Source: a virus. From it: 27,362 nt of DNA. Position numbers and translations under genes: made by a program. Positions 7,508 through 14,984 of the stretch are shown piece by piece (the first letter of the stretch is position 1; each line of letters opens with the position of its first letter). The notes under the pieces were generated by a model that worked only from the letters and a program-made list of their open reading frames with translations, was not told the origin of the DNA and did no database searches. The stretch covers positions 1 to 27,362 of the IMG/VR virus record IMGVR_UViG_3300037487_000895, one strand, 5' to 3'.

Positions 7508-8058
7508 GTACATTACAACAATTTGACAGAACAGCATATTCAAAAGCAACCGGATTTAAGGAATTTTCTTATAATTGCATTTTGCACATGATGGAAAACA
7601 ATGATGAAATCTGGAAACTTTTATATTACAATCAAAGTGATGCTTGGAATCGTACCGCACTTTCTCTCACAGAGAAAAGGTCTCTTATCTATGCCGGAGA
7701 GCCGGACGAAACATTGTTTAGGGTTTTTTCTTCGGATAAGCAACCTAACGCGTGGGTAAGTGAAGCCTGTATATTGAGAATTTTCCCATATCAAATAGTA
7801 CCGGAAAATAGAACCATAAATACGACTACGATGTGTTTTGATGTTTATACCCATTATAGAATAAACACTCTTTCTAATTACTACACTAGAAACGATACTC
7901 TAGTTGAAGAAATAATCAACCTTTTCAATGGCGCAAACATAGGGGGATTGGGAAGATTATTCTTTGATGCGGGAGCGAGTAGGGCAGATTCTTCTCGTGA
8001 AATTGGGCAAAGTCCATTTGGGGGGAAAAGAGTTGCTATGTCCACCAAGCAAAATTAA
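7501..8058 (+). CDS. Putative neck/tail-terminator protein
   Basis: ATG 7501 overlaps the end of the preceding gene by seven bases (ATGGTGA), with AGAGGTG upstream, so translation is probably coupled. The 185-residue product has a helical N-terminus, a beta-rich centre (ACILRIFPYQIVPENRTI, then CFDVYTHYRIN) and a Gly/Arg-rich tail. The central strands plus a helical segment resemble tail-terminator or tail-completion folds, and the position just before the tail tube gene supports this. The precise role is unproven. Confidence 0.5.
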   Translation: MVSTLQQFDRTAYSKATGFKEFSYNCILHMMENNDEIWKLLYYNQSDAWNRTALSLTEKRSLIYAGEPDETLFRVFSSDKQPNAWVSEACILRIFPYQIVPENRTINTTTMCFDVYTHYRINTLSNYYTRNDTLVEEIINLFNGANIGGLGRLFFDAGASRADSSREIGQSPFGGKRVAMSTKQN

Positions 8059-8063
8059 ATATT

Positions 8064-8816
8064 ATGGAAAACTTTCACATTAATAGTTTTATTTTTGATG
8101 AACCTTATGAGTATTCTGGACTTAAGTTTCATCCTGTAAGACTCAGAGACTATTTATTGTTCATCAACGCGATAGATTGTTTGTTGATAGACAAAAATAG
8201 CATACCAGATGCTAAAATTATTTCAATGAGTTATATGGAATATCTACTACTGAGTTCAAATGAAGAAAATGGTAATATTGAAAAACTATTTGCTCTTCTC
8301 TCCATTTGTTTGAAAATAGATTTCAAAGAGATTAAGATAATAGAGAATGAAAATAAAAAGTTGATACTTTATCTATCTGGTGTAGAAATAAATTCTGATG
8401 GCTTTGAAAATATAAAAAGAATCATATTGGAACAAAATTCTGTTGACGTACCTGACTACAGCATACAAAAAGAAATAAGAGACAGAATAGAAGAAGGTAA
8501 AAGAATGAGTTCTAGGGGCGGAGCAAAAATGGCATCATTTGAAGACCAAATTGTTTCTTTGTCTGTAGCAAGCGGGATTCCAATGGAACAAATCTATGAT
8601 ATGACATGTAGGAAATTCTTGAAATCCATTTCAAGAATGGATTTATTAATTCACTATAAGATATATTTACAAAGCTCTTTATCAGGCATGATTACATTCA
8701 AAGATACCAATTTTATAAAACATTGGTTGACGCAAGCAAAAGACGATAAAGATGATAATGGTCTTTTGGAATTGGATGCTGTGAAAGATAAGATGAACTT
8801 CAAAGATAAAAAATAA
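8064..8816 (+). CDS. Hypothetical protein upstream of tail tube
   Basis: This 250-residue helical protein starts at ATG 8064, six bases after the previous stop and with only a weak ribosome binding site, suggesting coupling. It has an N-terminal mixed domain (1-135) and a strongly patterned helical domain at about 155-225 (SLSVASGIPMEQIYDM, RKFLKSISRMDLLIHYKIYLQ) that looks like a conserved phage family. There are no catalytic or metal motifs. Its place before the tail tube gene suggests a role in tail assembly. I cannot name the family. Confidence 0.6.
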   Translation: MENFHINSFIFDEPYEYSGLKFHPVRLRDYLLFINAIDCLLIDKNSIPDAKIISMSYMEYLLLSSNEENGNIEKLFALLSICLKIDFKEIKIIENENKKLILYLSGVEINSDGFENIKRIILEQNSVDVPDYSIQKEIRDRIEEGKRMSSRGGAKMASFEDQIVSLSVASGIPMEQIYDMTCRKFLKSISRMDLLIHYKIYLQSSLSGMITFKDTNFIKHWLTQAKDDKDDNGLLELDAVKDKMNFKDKK

Positions 8817-8830
8817 AACGGAGGAAAAAT

Positions 8831-9865
8831 ATGACAAAGAAATTTTTAGTTTCTACTGCTGATGTGTACGGTTATGATAATTCAAGTAACCTTATTGTTA
8901 GCGGTAAGACTCTCCTCGACTCTTCAATCGAAACAACTTTGGCAAATAAAGATGTTAGAGCGGGTCGTGGAAATCAGTTGCAATATGTGTACTATCATAC
9001 AACTGAAATGAATGTTAAGATTAATGATGCTCAATGGAACCTCGACTTTATTGCTCAGAATGTTGGAGCGAGCAAGGTAACGGGAGCAAATATCTATAAA
9101 GAAGAAACAATCGTACTTGATGCCGGAAAAGGCGGAAGTGTTACTGACACTCCTCTTGCCGTTTCTGGAACAACCGTTTATGGATGGGTTACATTAGCCA
9201 GCGGCGTAGTTGAAAGAGTTACTTTTGCCACCAAGGCTTTTACCACAACTGGTGGAGTATTGGGGGAATCGGTTTGTGTTAGATACTATAAGCTTGATAC
9301 TGCCGCAAGTTCAGTTACCATTCCAGCGAATGTTATTCCTGGAATTATAAGATTGGTTCTTGTTGCTCAACTTGCTTCAAGTGATTCCTCAACTAATATT
9401 ATCGGGGAAGTTCAAATTGAAATTCCAAAAGCAACTCTAAGTGGCGCTTTTACAATTGCTTTGACTCCTGATGGAGTTGCATCCACTCCTCTTACTGCTA
9501 GAGCTTTGGCTTCCACCGATTCGATTGTTGGATGTTCTTCATCTCCAACCTACGCCACAATTAAAGAAGTTCTTTATTTGGCTAATTGGTATGATAGCGT
9601 TATTGCATTATCAATTGTTGGAGGAGATTTTACATTGGCAAATGGTTTAACTCGTCAGCTTGTAGTGTACGCTATTCCTACTTCGGGCGCGGCTTTTGTA
9701 CCCCCCGTGACAGGACTCACATTTGCGTCATCTGTTGTGGGAGATGCCACAGTTAGTGCCAGCGGACTTGTTACTTGGATTAGCGATGGTGAAACCACCA
9801 TCAAAGCATCCATAACAGCCAAATCTGCCATTGATGCAAATATTGTTGTTACTTGCTCTGCGTAA
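8831..9865 (+). CDS. Major tail tube protein with C-terminal Ig-like domain
   Basis: The protein has 344 residues, with ATG 8831 after CGGAGGA. Residues 1-290 are beta-rich and Ala/Thr/Val-rich, with the N-terminal pattern (secreted-like strand, then VRAGRGNQLQYVYYHTTEM) common in tail tube proteins. Residues about 291-344 form a BIG2-like domain (VTGLTF, G-D-A-T-V-S-A-S-G-L-V-T-W, TTIKASI). Tail tube proteins of several siphophages carry such a decorating C-terminal Ig-like domain on the tail surface. GC-rich codon choice and a 3' hairpin, shared with the capsid gene, suggest very high expression. Confidence 0.75.
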   Translation: MTKKFLVSTADVYGYDNSSNLIVSGKTLLDSSIETTLANKDVRAGRGNQLQYVYYHTTEMNVKINDAQWNLDFIAQNVGASKVTGANIYKEETIVLDAGKGGSVTDTPLAVSGTTVYGWVTLASGVVERVTFATKAFTTTGGVLGESVCVRYYKLDTAASSVTIPANVIPGIIRLVLVAQLASSDSSTNIIGEVQIEIPKATLSGAFTIALTPDGVASTPLTARALASTDSIVGCSSSPTYATIKEVLYLANWYDSVIALSIVGGDFTLANGLTRQLVVYAIPTSGAAFVPPVTGLTFASSVVGDATVSASGLVTWISDGETTIKASITAKSAIDANIVVTCSA

Positions 9866-9871
9866 TTAATA

Positions 9872-9905
9872 TTACACCCAATATCTAAAAAGATATTGGG
9901 TGTAA
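9872..9905. repeat. 15-bp perfect stem-loop after tail tube gene
   Basis: TTACACCCAATATCT (9872-9886), an AAAA loop, and the exact complement at 9891-9905. The downstream flank is GACAAAAC, with no U-tract. It has the same placement as the hairpin behind the capsid gene. Confidence 0.7.
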
Positions 9906-9925
9906 GACAAAACAAGGGATTTATT

Positions 9926-10147
9926 ATGAAAATAAAAAAACTATTAAAAATAATTTTAGTTGCCCCATCATATTTGATTGTATCTTATAATGGAAATAAT
10001 AGAACTGTGTACTGTGATTCGAGCAGTTATAGTACTGGAGATATGTATGAATTGGAAGAAGATTCTGCTATTGAGCCCAAACCCATTTCCATTAAAAAAG
10101 AAAAATTCAAATCTATAAATGATGGAGAACAAAAAAAAGAGGTATAG
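9926..10147 (+). CDS. Hypothetical small protein, 73 aa
   Basis: I place the start at ATG 9926, with AAGGGA upstream; a TTG at 9896 in the same frame lies inside the hairpin and is unlikely. The product has a basic, hydrophobic N-terminus (KIKKLLKIILVAP), a middle with VSYNGNNRTVYC, and a charged tail. The N-terminal stretch is too short and interrupted to call a signal peptide or membrane anchor with confidence. No family is recognised. The next gene follows after two bases. Confidence 0.55.
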   Translation: MKIKKLLKIILVAPSYLIVSYNGNNRTVYCDSSSYSTGDMYELEEDSAIEPKPISIKKEKFKSINDGEQKKEV

Positions 10148-10149
10148 AT

Positions 10150-10434
10150 ATGATTTTTATACCGACAGGGTTTGTAATCATATTTGGAAGCTTGGCTGTA
10201 TTAAGAGAAATGAGGGCGGTTTTCTTTTTTCATAACTACAAGAGTTTTGGAGAGTTATTTGCCTATCTCTGGACACTGATTATATATTTGTTTATATTCA
10301 ACCCACCCGAAGGATTTATGGGGCAACCATTTATAAGAATTGGGATTTTTCTTATGTTCTTGGATAAATCAATAATTTTTATTTCAGAGATATATCCTTT
10401 ATTAATAAAAAATATAAAAAAAACTTTAATGTAG
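10150..10434 (+). CDS. Small membrane protein, three predicted TM segments
   Basis: This 94-residue protein has hydrophobic segments at about 2-18, 33-50 and 62-78 separated by charged loops, and a basic C-terminus (KNIKKTL). The start is ATG 10150, with AGAGGT upstream. Size and topology would suit a holin or a membrane-acting accessory protein. The location, within the tail operon and without an adjacent lysin, does not confirm this. The next gene also has an N-terminal membrane segment, so the two may act together. Confidence 0.6.
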   Translation: MIFIPTGFVIIFGSLAVLREMRAVFFFHNYKSFGELFAYLWTLIIYLFIFNPPEGFMGQPFIRIGIFLMFLDKSIIFISEIYPLLIKNIKKTLM

Positions 10435-10444
10435 GAGAGGGTTG

Positions 10445-10996
10445 ATGGAAGATATATTATCAAAATTAGCTATAATCGGCGGAATACTCTCTCCCTTTTT
10501 AAGTGTTTTAGGAATTGCAATTTCAAGAATAATAGATGCGAGAGAAAAGAAAAAAAAACTAGACAATGAAACAAAGATGACAGATTCCGCGATAGAAGAA
10601 CAAGAAGCCAGAATGAGAAAACTTTCTATTGAAACAAGTTCTGCTCAATTGGAGCACGTTAACAAAATTGTTGAAGATTTGAGGTCAGAAGTAGAGCAAT
10701 ATAAAAACAGAACTATAGACTTAGAATCCAGGTTGGAGAAATCTAATCTTAGAATATCCGAACTTGAATGTAATTTGAGTAATTCTGATACGCGAATAGG
10801 AGAATTGCAGGTAAGACTTATTCAATCTAACAATAGAAATTCTATTTTGGCCGACGAGAACGATGAACTAAAAAAGCAAATGGAGTTCCAAAAGAAAGAG
10901 AATATTACCCTAAGAAAGAAGGTAGAGTTTCAACAAGTAGAAATAGACGAATTGAAGAAGAAAATTTACAAACTATCAGTGGGACTTCTATTTTGA
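10445..10996 (+). CDS. Membrane-anchored long coiled-coil protein
   Basis: I prefer ATG 10445 over the adjacent TTG 10442, with TAGGAGAGGG just upstream. The 183-residue product has one membrane segment at about 4-27 and then an almost unbroken charged coiled coil from about 33 to 175 (repeated LESRLEKSN, ELECNLSNSD, ELQVRLIQSN blocks). It could be a spanin-like, infection-exclusion or structural rod protein; nothing in the sequence decides. Its 3' end is duplicated in decayed form just downstream (11008-11134), which shows recombination at this site. Confidence 0.6.
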   Translation: MEDILSKLAIIGGILSPFLSVLGIAISRIIDAREKKKKLDNETKMTDSAIEEQEARMRKLSIETSSAQLEHVNKIVEDLRSEVEQYKNRTIDLESRLEKSNLRISELECNLSNSDTRIGELQVRLIQSNNRNSILADENDELKKQMEFQKKENITLRKKVEFQQVEIDELKKKIYKLSVGLLF

Positions 10997-11007
10997 TAGG
11001 TTAAAAC

Positions 11008-11134
11008 GATGAACTTAAAAAGAAGAGAATATTACCCTAAAAAGCGGGTAAAGCTTCAACAAGTAGAAATAGATGGACTAAAGCAAAAAATAAGTATTTT
11101 AGAGCAAAAAAGGCATAAAATACCAAATACATGA
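11008..11134 (+). pseudogene. Decayed duplicate of the coiled-coil gene's 3' end
   Basis: Bases from GATGAACTTAAAAAG at 11008 to about 11110 align with 10861-10970 of the preceding gene. The longest identical pieces are GAGAATATTACCCTAA and TTCAACAAGTAGAAATAGA. The copy has a gap of about a dozen bases near its start and a one-base deletion that shifts frame. A 41-codon open frame (ATG 11009 to TGA 11134) still encodes VKLQQVEIDGLKQKISILEQ, close to the parent VEFQQVEIDELKKKI, but it has little ribosome binding site. I read it as a remnant, not a functional gene. Confidence 0.6.
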
Positions 11135-11158
11135 ATGAAATGGGTATTTCATTCATGT
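11129..11158 (+). terminator. Stem-loop, possible terminator
   Basis: ACATGAATGAAAT (11129-11141), loop GGGT, complement at 11146-11158, then TTCTATACC. The stem is 13 bp but AT-rich, and the U-run is short. This is one of the better terminator candidates in the window, lying between the duplicated coiled-coil region and the tail-chaperone candidate. Confidence 0.45.
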
Positions 11159-11219
11159 TTCTATACCAAATAATGATATATACTATATATATAAATAATT
11201 AATTAAAAATGGAGAAAAA

Positions 11220-11747
11220 ATGGATAAAAAAATTTTATTATTTCAGGTCGGAGAACCAGAATGTGAAACTGTGACTTTTCAAAAACAAGATATTAAAGTA
11301 AAGAAGCATCTTTCTATGGATGATATCGTCAAATTGGTTTTATTGTATGTACAAGAATACTTCGATGTCTCAGAAACAAATCAGCAAATTGTTTTTGCAG
11401 AATACTTTTTTAAATCAAATATTTTTGAACTTGTCACAGATTACACTATTCAGACAGAACAATTTAACGAAATTATGTCTTCCAATCTTTTGAACGAAGT
11501 CATGTCTAAGGTGGATAACGTAAATGAAGCTAGAGAAATTATCTTAAAAACAATTCAAAAGATGGAAAAAGAGAATTCATTCGATGCAAAACTCGGAAGT
11601 CTTGTAGATAAGGCTACTGAAATACTCAATAAACTATCCGAAGTTGATTTTGACAAGGACGTTCTTGAATCTTTAACCAATACTCTAAAAGACGCTAAGA
11701 AACTTGTCGATAAAGAAGAAGCCAAGATTTACGGAGAAGAAGGATAA
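11220..11747 (+). CDS. Putative tail assembly chaperone
   Basis: This 175-residue acidic, mostly helical protein starts at ATG 11220 (GGAGAAAAA upstream). It has a short N-terminal beta part, a central helical domain, and a C-terminal coiled-coil-like stretch (LSEVDFDKDVLESLTNTLKDAKKLVDKEEAK). Size, acidity and position between the tail tube and tape measure genes fit a tail assembly chaperone. Such genes often make a longer form by programmed frameshift. I see no clear slippery heptamer in the short overlap with the next frame, so I do not call one. Confidence 0.5.
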   Translation: MDKKILLFQVGEPECETVTFQKQDIKVKKHLSMDDIVKLVLLYVQEYFDVSETNQQIVFAEYFFKSNIFELVTDYTIQTEQFNEIMSSNLLNEVMSKVDNVNEAREIILKTIQKMEKENSFDAKLGSLVDKATEILNKLSEVDFDKDVLESLTNTLKDAKKLVDKEEAKIYGEEG

Positions 11748-11757
11748 TCTTTTTATA

Positions 11758-12048
11758 ATGAGCAATCTCAAAGGAAAGTTTAGAAAAAGCTTAGATGGAA
11801 GATGTCCCGATTGTGAAGAGAAAAAACTTCAACTCCGAGAAAAAGAAGGAGTCGTTTATGTTGTGTGTACTGTTTGTGGATATGAAGAACCAGATATCGC
11901 AAATAATAAACACAACGTAGATGAGATGAGGAGGGTAAAAAATGCCGATAAAGTACGCGACGACAACAGGAGAACTTCAAGCCCAAATCTCAAGAAAAAT
12001 GAACAAGGTATTAAACCAAGTTGGAAAAGACCTTTTGCAAAGACTTGA
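11758..12048 (+). CDS. Zinc-ribbon protein, 96 aa
   Basis: I take the start at ATG 11758, about 14 bases after AAGGA; a TTG at 11704 in the same frame is possible. Cys16-x2-Cys19 and Cys37-x2-Cys40 form a textbook zinc ribbon (RCPDCEEK ... VCTVCGYEE). The basic C-terminal half, about 35 residues, is encoded by DNA that also encodes the start of the next gene in another frame. Zinc ribbons bind nucleic acid or protein. The function here is unknown; a small transcription or assembly factor are both conceivable. Confidence 0.65.
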   Translation: MSNLKGKFRKSLDGRCPDCEEKKLQLREKEGVVYVVCTVCGYEEPDIANNKHNVDEMRRVKNADKVRDDNRRTSSPNLKKNEQGIKPSWKRPFAKT

Positions 12049-12445
12049 AAAAAGAATCCAGAAAGATGTTTATGACGTTGAGAAAACTCCAAATACCGTG
12101 TATGAAAGAAGAAATGAATTTATAAAAGCTTGGAAAAAGAGCATAGCAAAAAACATTAATTCTAAAACTTCTCAAATAACTATAAGTTATGACCCATCTA
12201 AAATAGATATTGACCATCATAAATCTATCGTAAAAGGAAAAACTCCTTTTAAAGTAGAATTATTTGATAAAATGTTGAATGTAGATGGATATACGAGTTC
12301 TCTTATGACTCCCAGTGGTAAAAGACATGTTTCTAAACTTAGAAGACTTTATTGGAATAGATTTATTAATAATGATGTCAAGAGAGGGAGTCTGAAAAGA
12401 CTTATTGTACAAAGAGCCAAAGAAGAAGGAATGAATGTGTTGTGA
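11942..12445 (+). CDS. Putative neck/tail-completion protein
   Basis: ATG 11942 has a strong ribosome binding site (AGGAGGG, six bases away) lying inside the zinc-ribbon gene, and the genes overlap out of frame by 107 bases. The 167-residue basic product has an N-terminal helix (QAQISRKMNKVLNQVGKDLLQRLEKRI) and then D-V-Y...Y-E-R-R. This pattern is common in HK97-gp10-like or minor neck proteins of siphophages. The assignment rests on this pattern and gene order. Later in-frame ATGs would shorten the overlap but lack such a good site. Confidence 0.55.
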   Translation: MPIKYATTTGELQAQISRKMNKVLNQVGKDLLQRLEKRIQKDVYDVEKTPNTVYERRNEFIKAWKKSIAKNINSKTSQITISYDPSKIDIDHHKSIVKGKTPFKVELFDKMLNVDGYTSSLMTPSGKRHVSKLRRLYWNRFINNDVKRGSLKRLIVQRAKEEGMNVL

Positions 12446-12449
12446 TAAG

Positions 12450-12486
12450 TATAGGGTTGTTTAATGGGTAAATGAACAACCTTATA
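12450..12486 (+). terminator. Stem-loop with U-rich tail, probable terminator
   Basis: TATAGGGTTGTT (12450-12461) pairs with AACAACCTTATA (12475-12486), 12 bp with one G-U pair, and is followed by TTTATATTTT. This is the best intrinsic-terminator match of the window and separates the neck-like gene from the resolvase gene. Confidence 0.55.
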
Positions 12487-12526
12487 TTTATATTTTAATT
12501 ATATAAAAAAGGAGAAATATATCTAA

Positions 12527-12973
12527 ATGAAAGAATATACGATAATTATAAATAATTATGTTTTGGGAGAATATAGTAAATATTATTTTAGTAAGTATCC
12601 TAAGAGGAGAGTTTTGCCGATAAAGAAACCCATTCCTCCATCGTTTAACTACTTTACGTCCATAAAAAGAATTGTTCAAAACGCATTAAAACAAAATTAT
12701 AAAGAGTTTTCAATTTGGCTGGCAAGCTATTATAATGTTGCTAATCTCAATTTAGATAAAGCAGAATTTACATATACATTTTATTTTCCAGACCATCGGA
12801 GAAGAGATGTTGATAACTTACTGCTTACGCCAAAGTTTATAAATGATGGACTAGTGGAAGCGGGGGTTTTAGTTGATGATAACGGAGAAAATTTGAGATT
12901 GATGTTCAATCCCTTTCAGTATGATAAATTAAATCCGAGAGTTGAATTTATTATTAGGGATATGAGAGTGTGA
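12527..12973 (+). CDS. RusA-like Holliday junction resolvase
   Basis: This is a 148-residue protein. Residues 84-120 carry the RusA signature: a strand followed by R-R-R-D94-V-D96-N-L-L, then N-D107-G-L-V-E-A-G-V-L-V-D117-D118. RusA enzymes are dimeric, metal-dependent endonucleases that cut Holliday junctions symmetrically, using these aspartates. It starts at ATG 12527 with AAAAGGAGA upstream. Phage resolvases debranch DNA before packaging or support recombination. Finding it between neck-like and tape measure genes, instead of in a replication module, is unusual. The pairing with the recombinase downstream suggests a shared DNA-processing role. Confidence 0.85.
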   Translation: MKEYTIIINNYVLGEYSKYYFSKYPKRRVLPIKKPIPPSFNYFTSIKRIVQNALKQNYKEFSIWLASYYNVANLNLDKAEFTYTFYFPDHRRRDVDNLLLTPKFINDGLVEAGVLVDDNGENLRLMFNPFQYDKLNPRVEFIIRDMRV

Positions 12974-12974
12974 T

Positions 12975-13916
12975 ATGAGAGAAAAAATTAGTGGAATATA
13001 TTGTATTGAGAATCTAATTAATGGTAAAAAATATGTCGGTAGAGCAAAAGACATATATCAAAGATGGAGAGGACACCGAAGTGATTTAAACAAGAAAATA
13101 CATAAAAATCATTATCTCCAAAATTCTTGGAATAAGAACGGAGAGGATAGTTTCAAGTTTTATATATTGGAAAAATGTATGAACGAAGAATGCAAAGAAA
13201 AAGAAATATATTATATAGAAAAATTGGAATCATTATCTTTAAAAAACGGATACAACTTAACAAGAGGCGGAGACGGACTAAGTGGTGCGACAGAGGAAAC
13301 AAGAAAGAAACTATCTGTTTTTAGAACAGGAATGAAATATAGTGATGAAGTGAAAGCAAATATATCAAAAGCAGGAATGGGAAGAATTGTTTCTGAAGAA
13401 ACCAGAAAGAAAAAATCGATTTCGATGACTGGTAAATTTCATTCAATTGAAACTATTTTAAAAATATCCAATTCTAAAATCGGACATGTAGTAACAGATG
13501 ATACTAGGCAAAAAATATCGGAATCCAATAAGAATAAACCTAGAAATTTCTCCAAAGAGTATATGATTAGGCTAAAAGAAAATTTTATGGGAGCAAATAA
13601 TCCTAACTACGGTAAACCTATGAGACAGGAAACAAAAGATAAAATGATTGCAACCAAGTTAAAAAACAGGAAACCTAAGCCGCCGAAAAAAACGAAAAAA
13701 GAATTAAGAGACGCCAGGAATTTTACAAGTTCCTTTTGGGGTGTTTCTTATAGAAAAGATAAGAAAAAATGGAGGTCTTATTTATTTTTAAATAAGACGC
13801 AAATAAACTTAGGGGTTTTTAAAAAAGAAATAGATGCCGCAATCGCATACGATGAATATATAGTTTTCAATCAAATCAATAAGGAATTAAACTTTCCAGA
13901 AAGGAGCATGAGATGA
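12975..13916 (+). CDS. GIY-YIG homing endonuclease with NUMOD3 and AP2-like domains
   Basis: This 313-residue protein has an N-terminal GIY-YIG nuclease: G7-I-Y, Y20-V-G, Arg30, Glu77 in KEIYYIEKL, and GYNLTRGGDG. About four NUMOD3-type repeats follow (EETRKKLS, SDEVKANISKA, SEETRKKKS, TDDTRQKIS) and bind DNA. The C-terminal part, from about 250, is AP2/ERF-like (GVSYRKDKKKW, INLGVFKKEIDAAIAYD, LNFPE). It is a free-standing mobile gene: it starts one base after the resolvase stop with no good ribosome binding site and ends in an ATGA overlap with the recombinase gene. It probably cuts a related phage allele lacking the insert. Confidence 0.9.
   Translation: MREKISGIYCIENLINGKKYVGRAKDIYQRWRGHRSDLNKKIHKNHYLQNSWNKNGEDSFKFYILEKCMNEECKEKEIYYIEKLESLSLKNGYNLTRGGDGLSGATEETRKKLSVFRTGMKYSDEVKANISKAGMGRIVSEETRKKKSISMTGKFHSIETILKISNSKIGHVVTDDTRQKISESNKNKPRNFSKEYMIRLKENFMGANNPNYGKPMRQETKDKMIATKLKNRKPKPPKKTKKELRDARNFTSSFWGVSYRKDKKKWRSYLFLNKTQINLGVFKKEIDAAIAYDEYIVFNQINKELNFPERSMR
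13900..13915 (+). promoter_or_regulatory. Ribosome binding site embedded in GIY-YIG gene end
   Basis: AAAGGAG at 13900-13906 lies in the last codons of the endonuclease gene (Pro-Glu-Arg-Ser) and is six bases from ATG 13913 of the recombinase. The insert therefore supplies the start signal of the gene it precedes. Confidence 0.7.
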
Positions 13917-14911
13917 CAAGACAGACATACCGAAAAGTAATAGTGACACAAGAACTCCTTGAAAAAATAAATCCAATTAACAAGAAGTTGGTTGACCGAT
14001 TCCTAAAAGAGAAGGCTACAAGAACAAGCCCAAACACGATAAAAAACTATCGTTCTTGTGCTAATATTTTCTTTGTTTGGAATCTTATACATAATGACAA
14101 TAAATCATTTGTGGAAATTAGGAAGTTGGAATTTTCCGATTTTTTTTCTTACACGGTTGAAGAACTTAAATGGGGTTCAGCCAGAAATAATGGAGCGAGA
14201 AGTTTCCTATCTTCGATGTCGGCTTTCATTGAAAAATTTCTGGATAGTGAATATCCCAATTTCAAAAATATTGTTTTAAAAACAATAGAAAGTGTTCCAA
14301 GAGAAGCAAGAAGAGAAAAAACTATATTAACTGATGAACAGGTAGAAAACTTATTGAAATATCTATCTGAAAAAGATTCTCAAAAAGCATTATGGGTTGC
14401 GTTGGCAGTTTACTCTGGTTCTCGTTTTGCAGAACTTCTTAGATTTACAACGGAAAATATAGATATAAATAATTTAGCATTCGGAGACCTTTTCTTGGAA
14501 ACCAAAGTTAAAATAAAAACAAAGGGACGCGGAAGAGAAGGAAAAATGTTATTTAAGTATATTCTTCGTGAAAAATTCCTTCCCTACTATGAGGCATGGT
14601 TAGCTGAACGCGAAAAGATAATGGTAAAAAATAATAAAAGTCATACCCAGATATTTATCAAAGAAAGCGATGGGGAACCCGCTTCAGAGGCAACAGTTCG
14701 TTCTTGGGTTAAGACAATTGAAACCTATTTGGGTATTTCATTTTATCCGCACTGTCTGCGGCATTTCTTGGTTACAGAGTTGGCTAAGAAAAAAATTCCC
14801 ACAATACTTATTAAGGATTTATTCGGCTGGTCTAGTTTAGAAATGGTTAATATTTACGACGACTCGACAAGCAAGGATAAGGTCTGGTCGGAACTTGAAA
14901 ACTTAAGATAA
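13913..14911 (+). CDS. Tyrosine recombinase (phage integrase family)
   Basis: This 332-residue protein has an N-terminal SAM-like core-binding domain (about 25-125, S-P-N-T-I-K-N-Y) and a C-terminal catalytic domain. Catalytic residues are Arg171 (SGSRFAELLRF), a lysine near 204, His280-x-x-Arg283 (PHCLRHFLVTEL), Trp306 in place of the second His (accepted in this family), and nucleophile Tyr315 (VNIYDD). Such enzymes cut and join DNA at specific sites for integration, inversion or dimer resolution. It overlaps the GIY-YIG stop by ATGA. No excisionase, repressor or attachment site is visible nearby, so a role in lysogeny is not supported by this window; resolution of genome multimers or DNA switching are alternatives. 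Confidence 0.88.
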   Translation: MTRQTYRKVIVTQELLEKINPINKKLVDRFLKEKATRTSPNTIKNYRSCANIFFVWNLIHNDNKSFVEIRKLEFSDFFSYTVEELKWGSARNNGARSFLSSMSAFIEKFLDSEYPNFKNIVLKTIESVPREARREKTILTDEQVENLLKYLSEKDSQKALWVALAVYSGSRFAELLRFTTENIDINNLAFGDLFLETKVKIKTKGRGREGKMLFKYILREKFLPYYEAWLAEREKIMVKNNKSHTQIFIKESDGEPASEATVRSWVKTIETYLGISFYPHCLRHFLVTELAKKKIPTILIKDLFGWSSLEMVNIYDDSTSKDKVWSELENLR

Positions 14912-14984
14912 ATACAATTAACATAATAAATAACACATATAAAACATCAAATCATACAATTGATTTAGAAAGGAGGTATTCCTT

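Noticed and set aside
9896-9925. TTG start extending the 73-residue protein upstream
   Set aside because: The TTG lies within the hairpin arm after the tail tube gene; ATG 9926 has a better ribosome binding site.
11704-11757. Programmed frameshift joining the tail-chaperone candidate to the zinc-ribbon frame
   Set aside because: The two frames overlap, but the shift would be +1, no slippery heptamer is visible, and the zinc-ribbon gene has its own plausible ATG.
14912-14984. Attachment site next to the tyrosine recombinase
   Set aside because: The 73-bp spacer shows no repeated core, tRNA fragment or paired arm sites.
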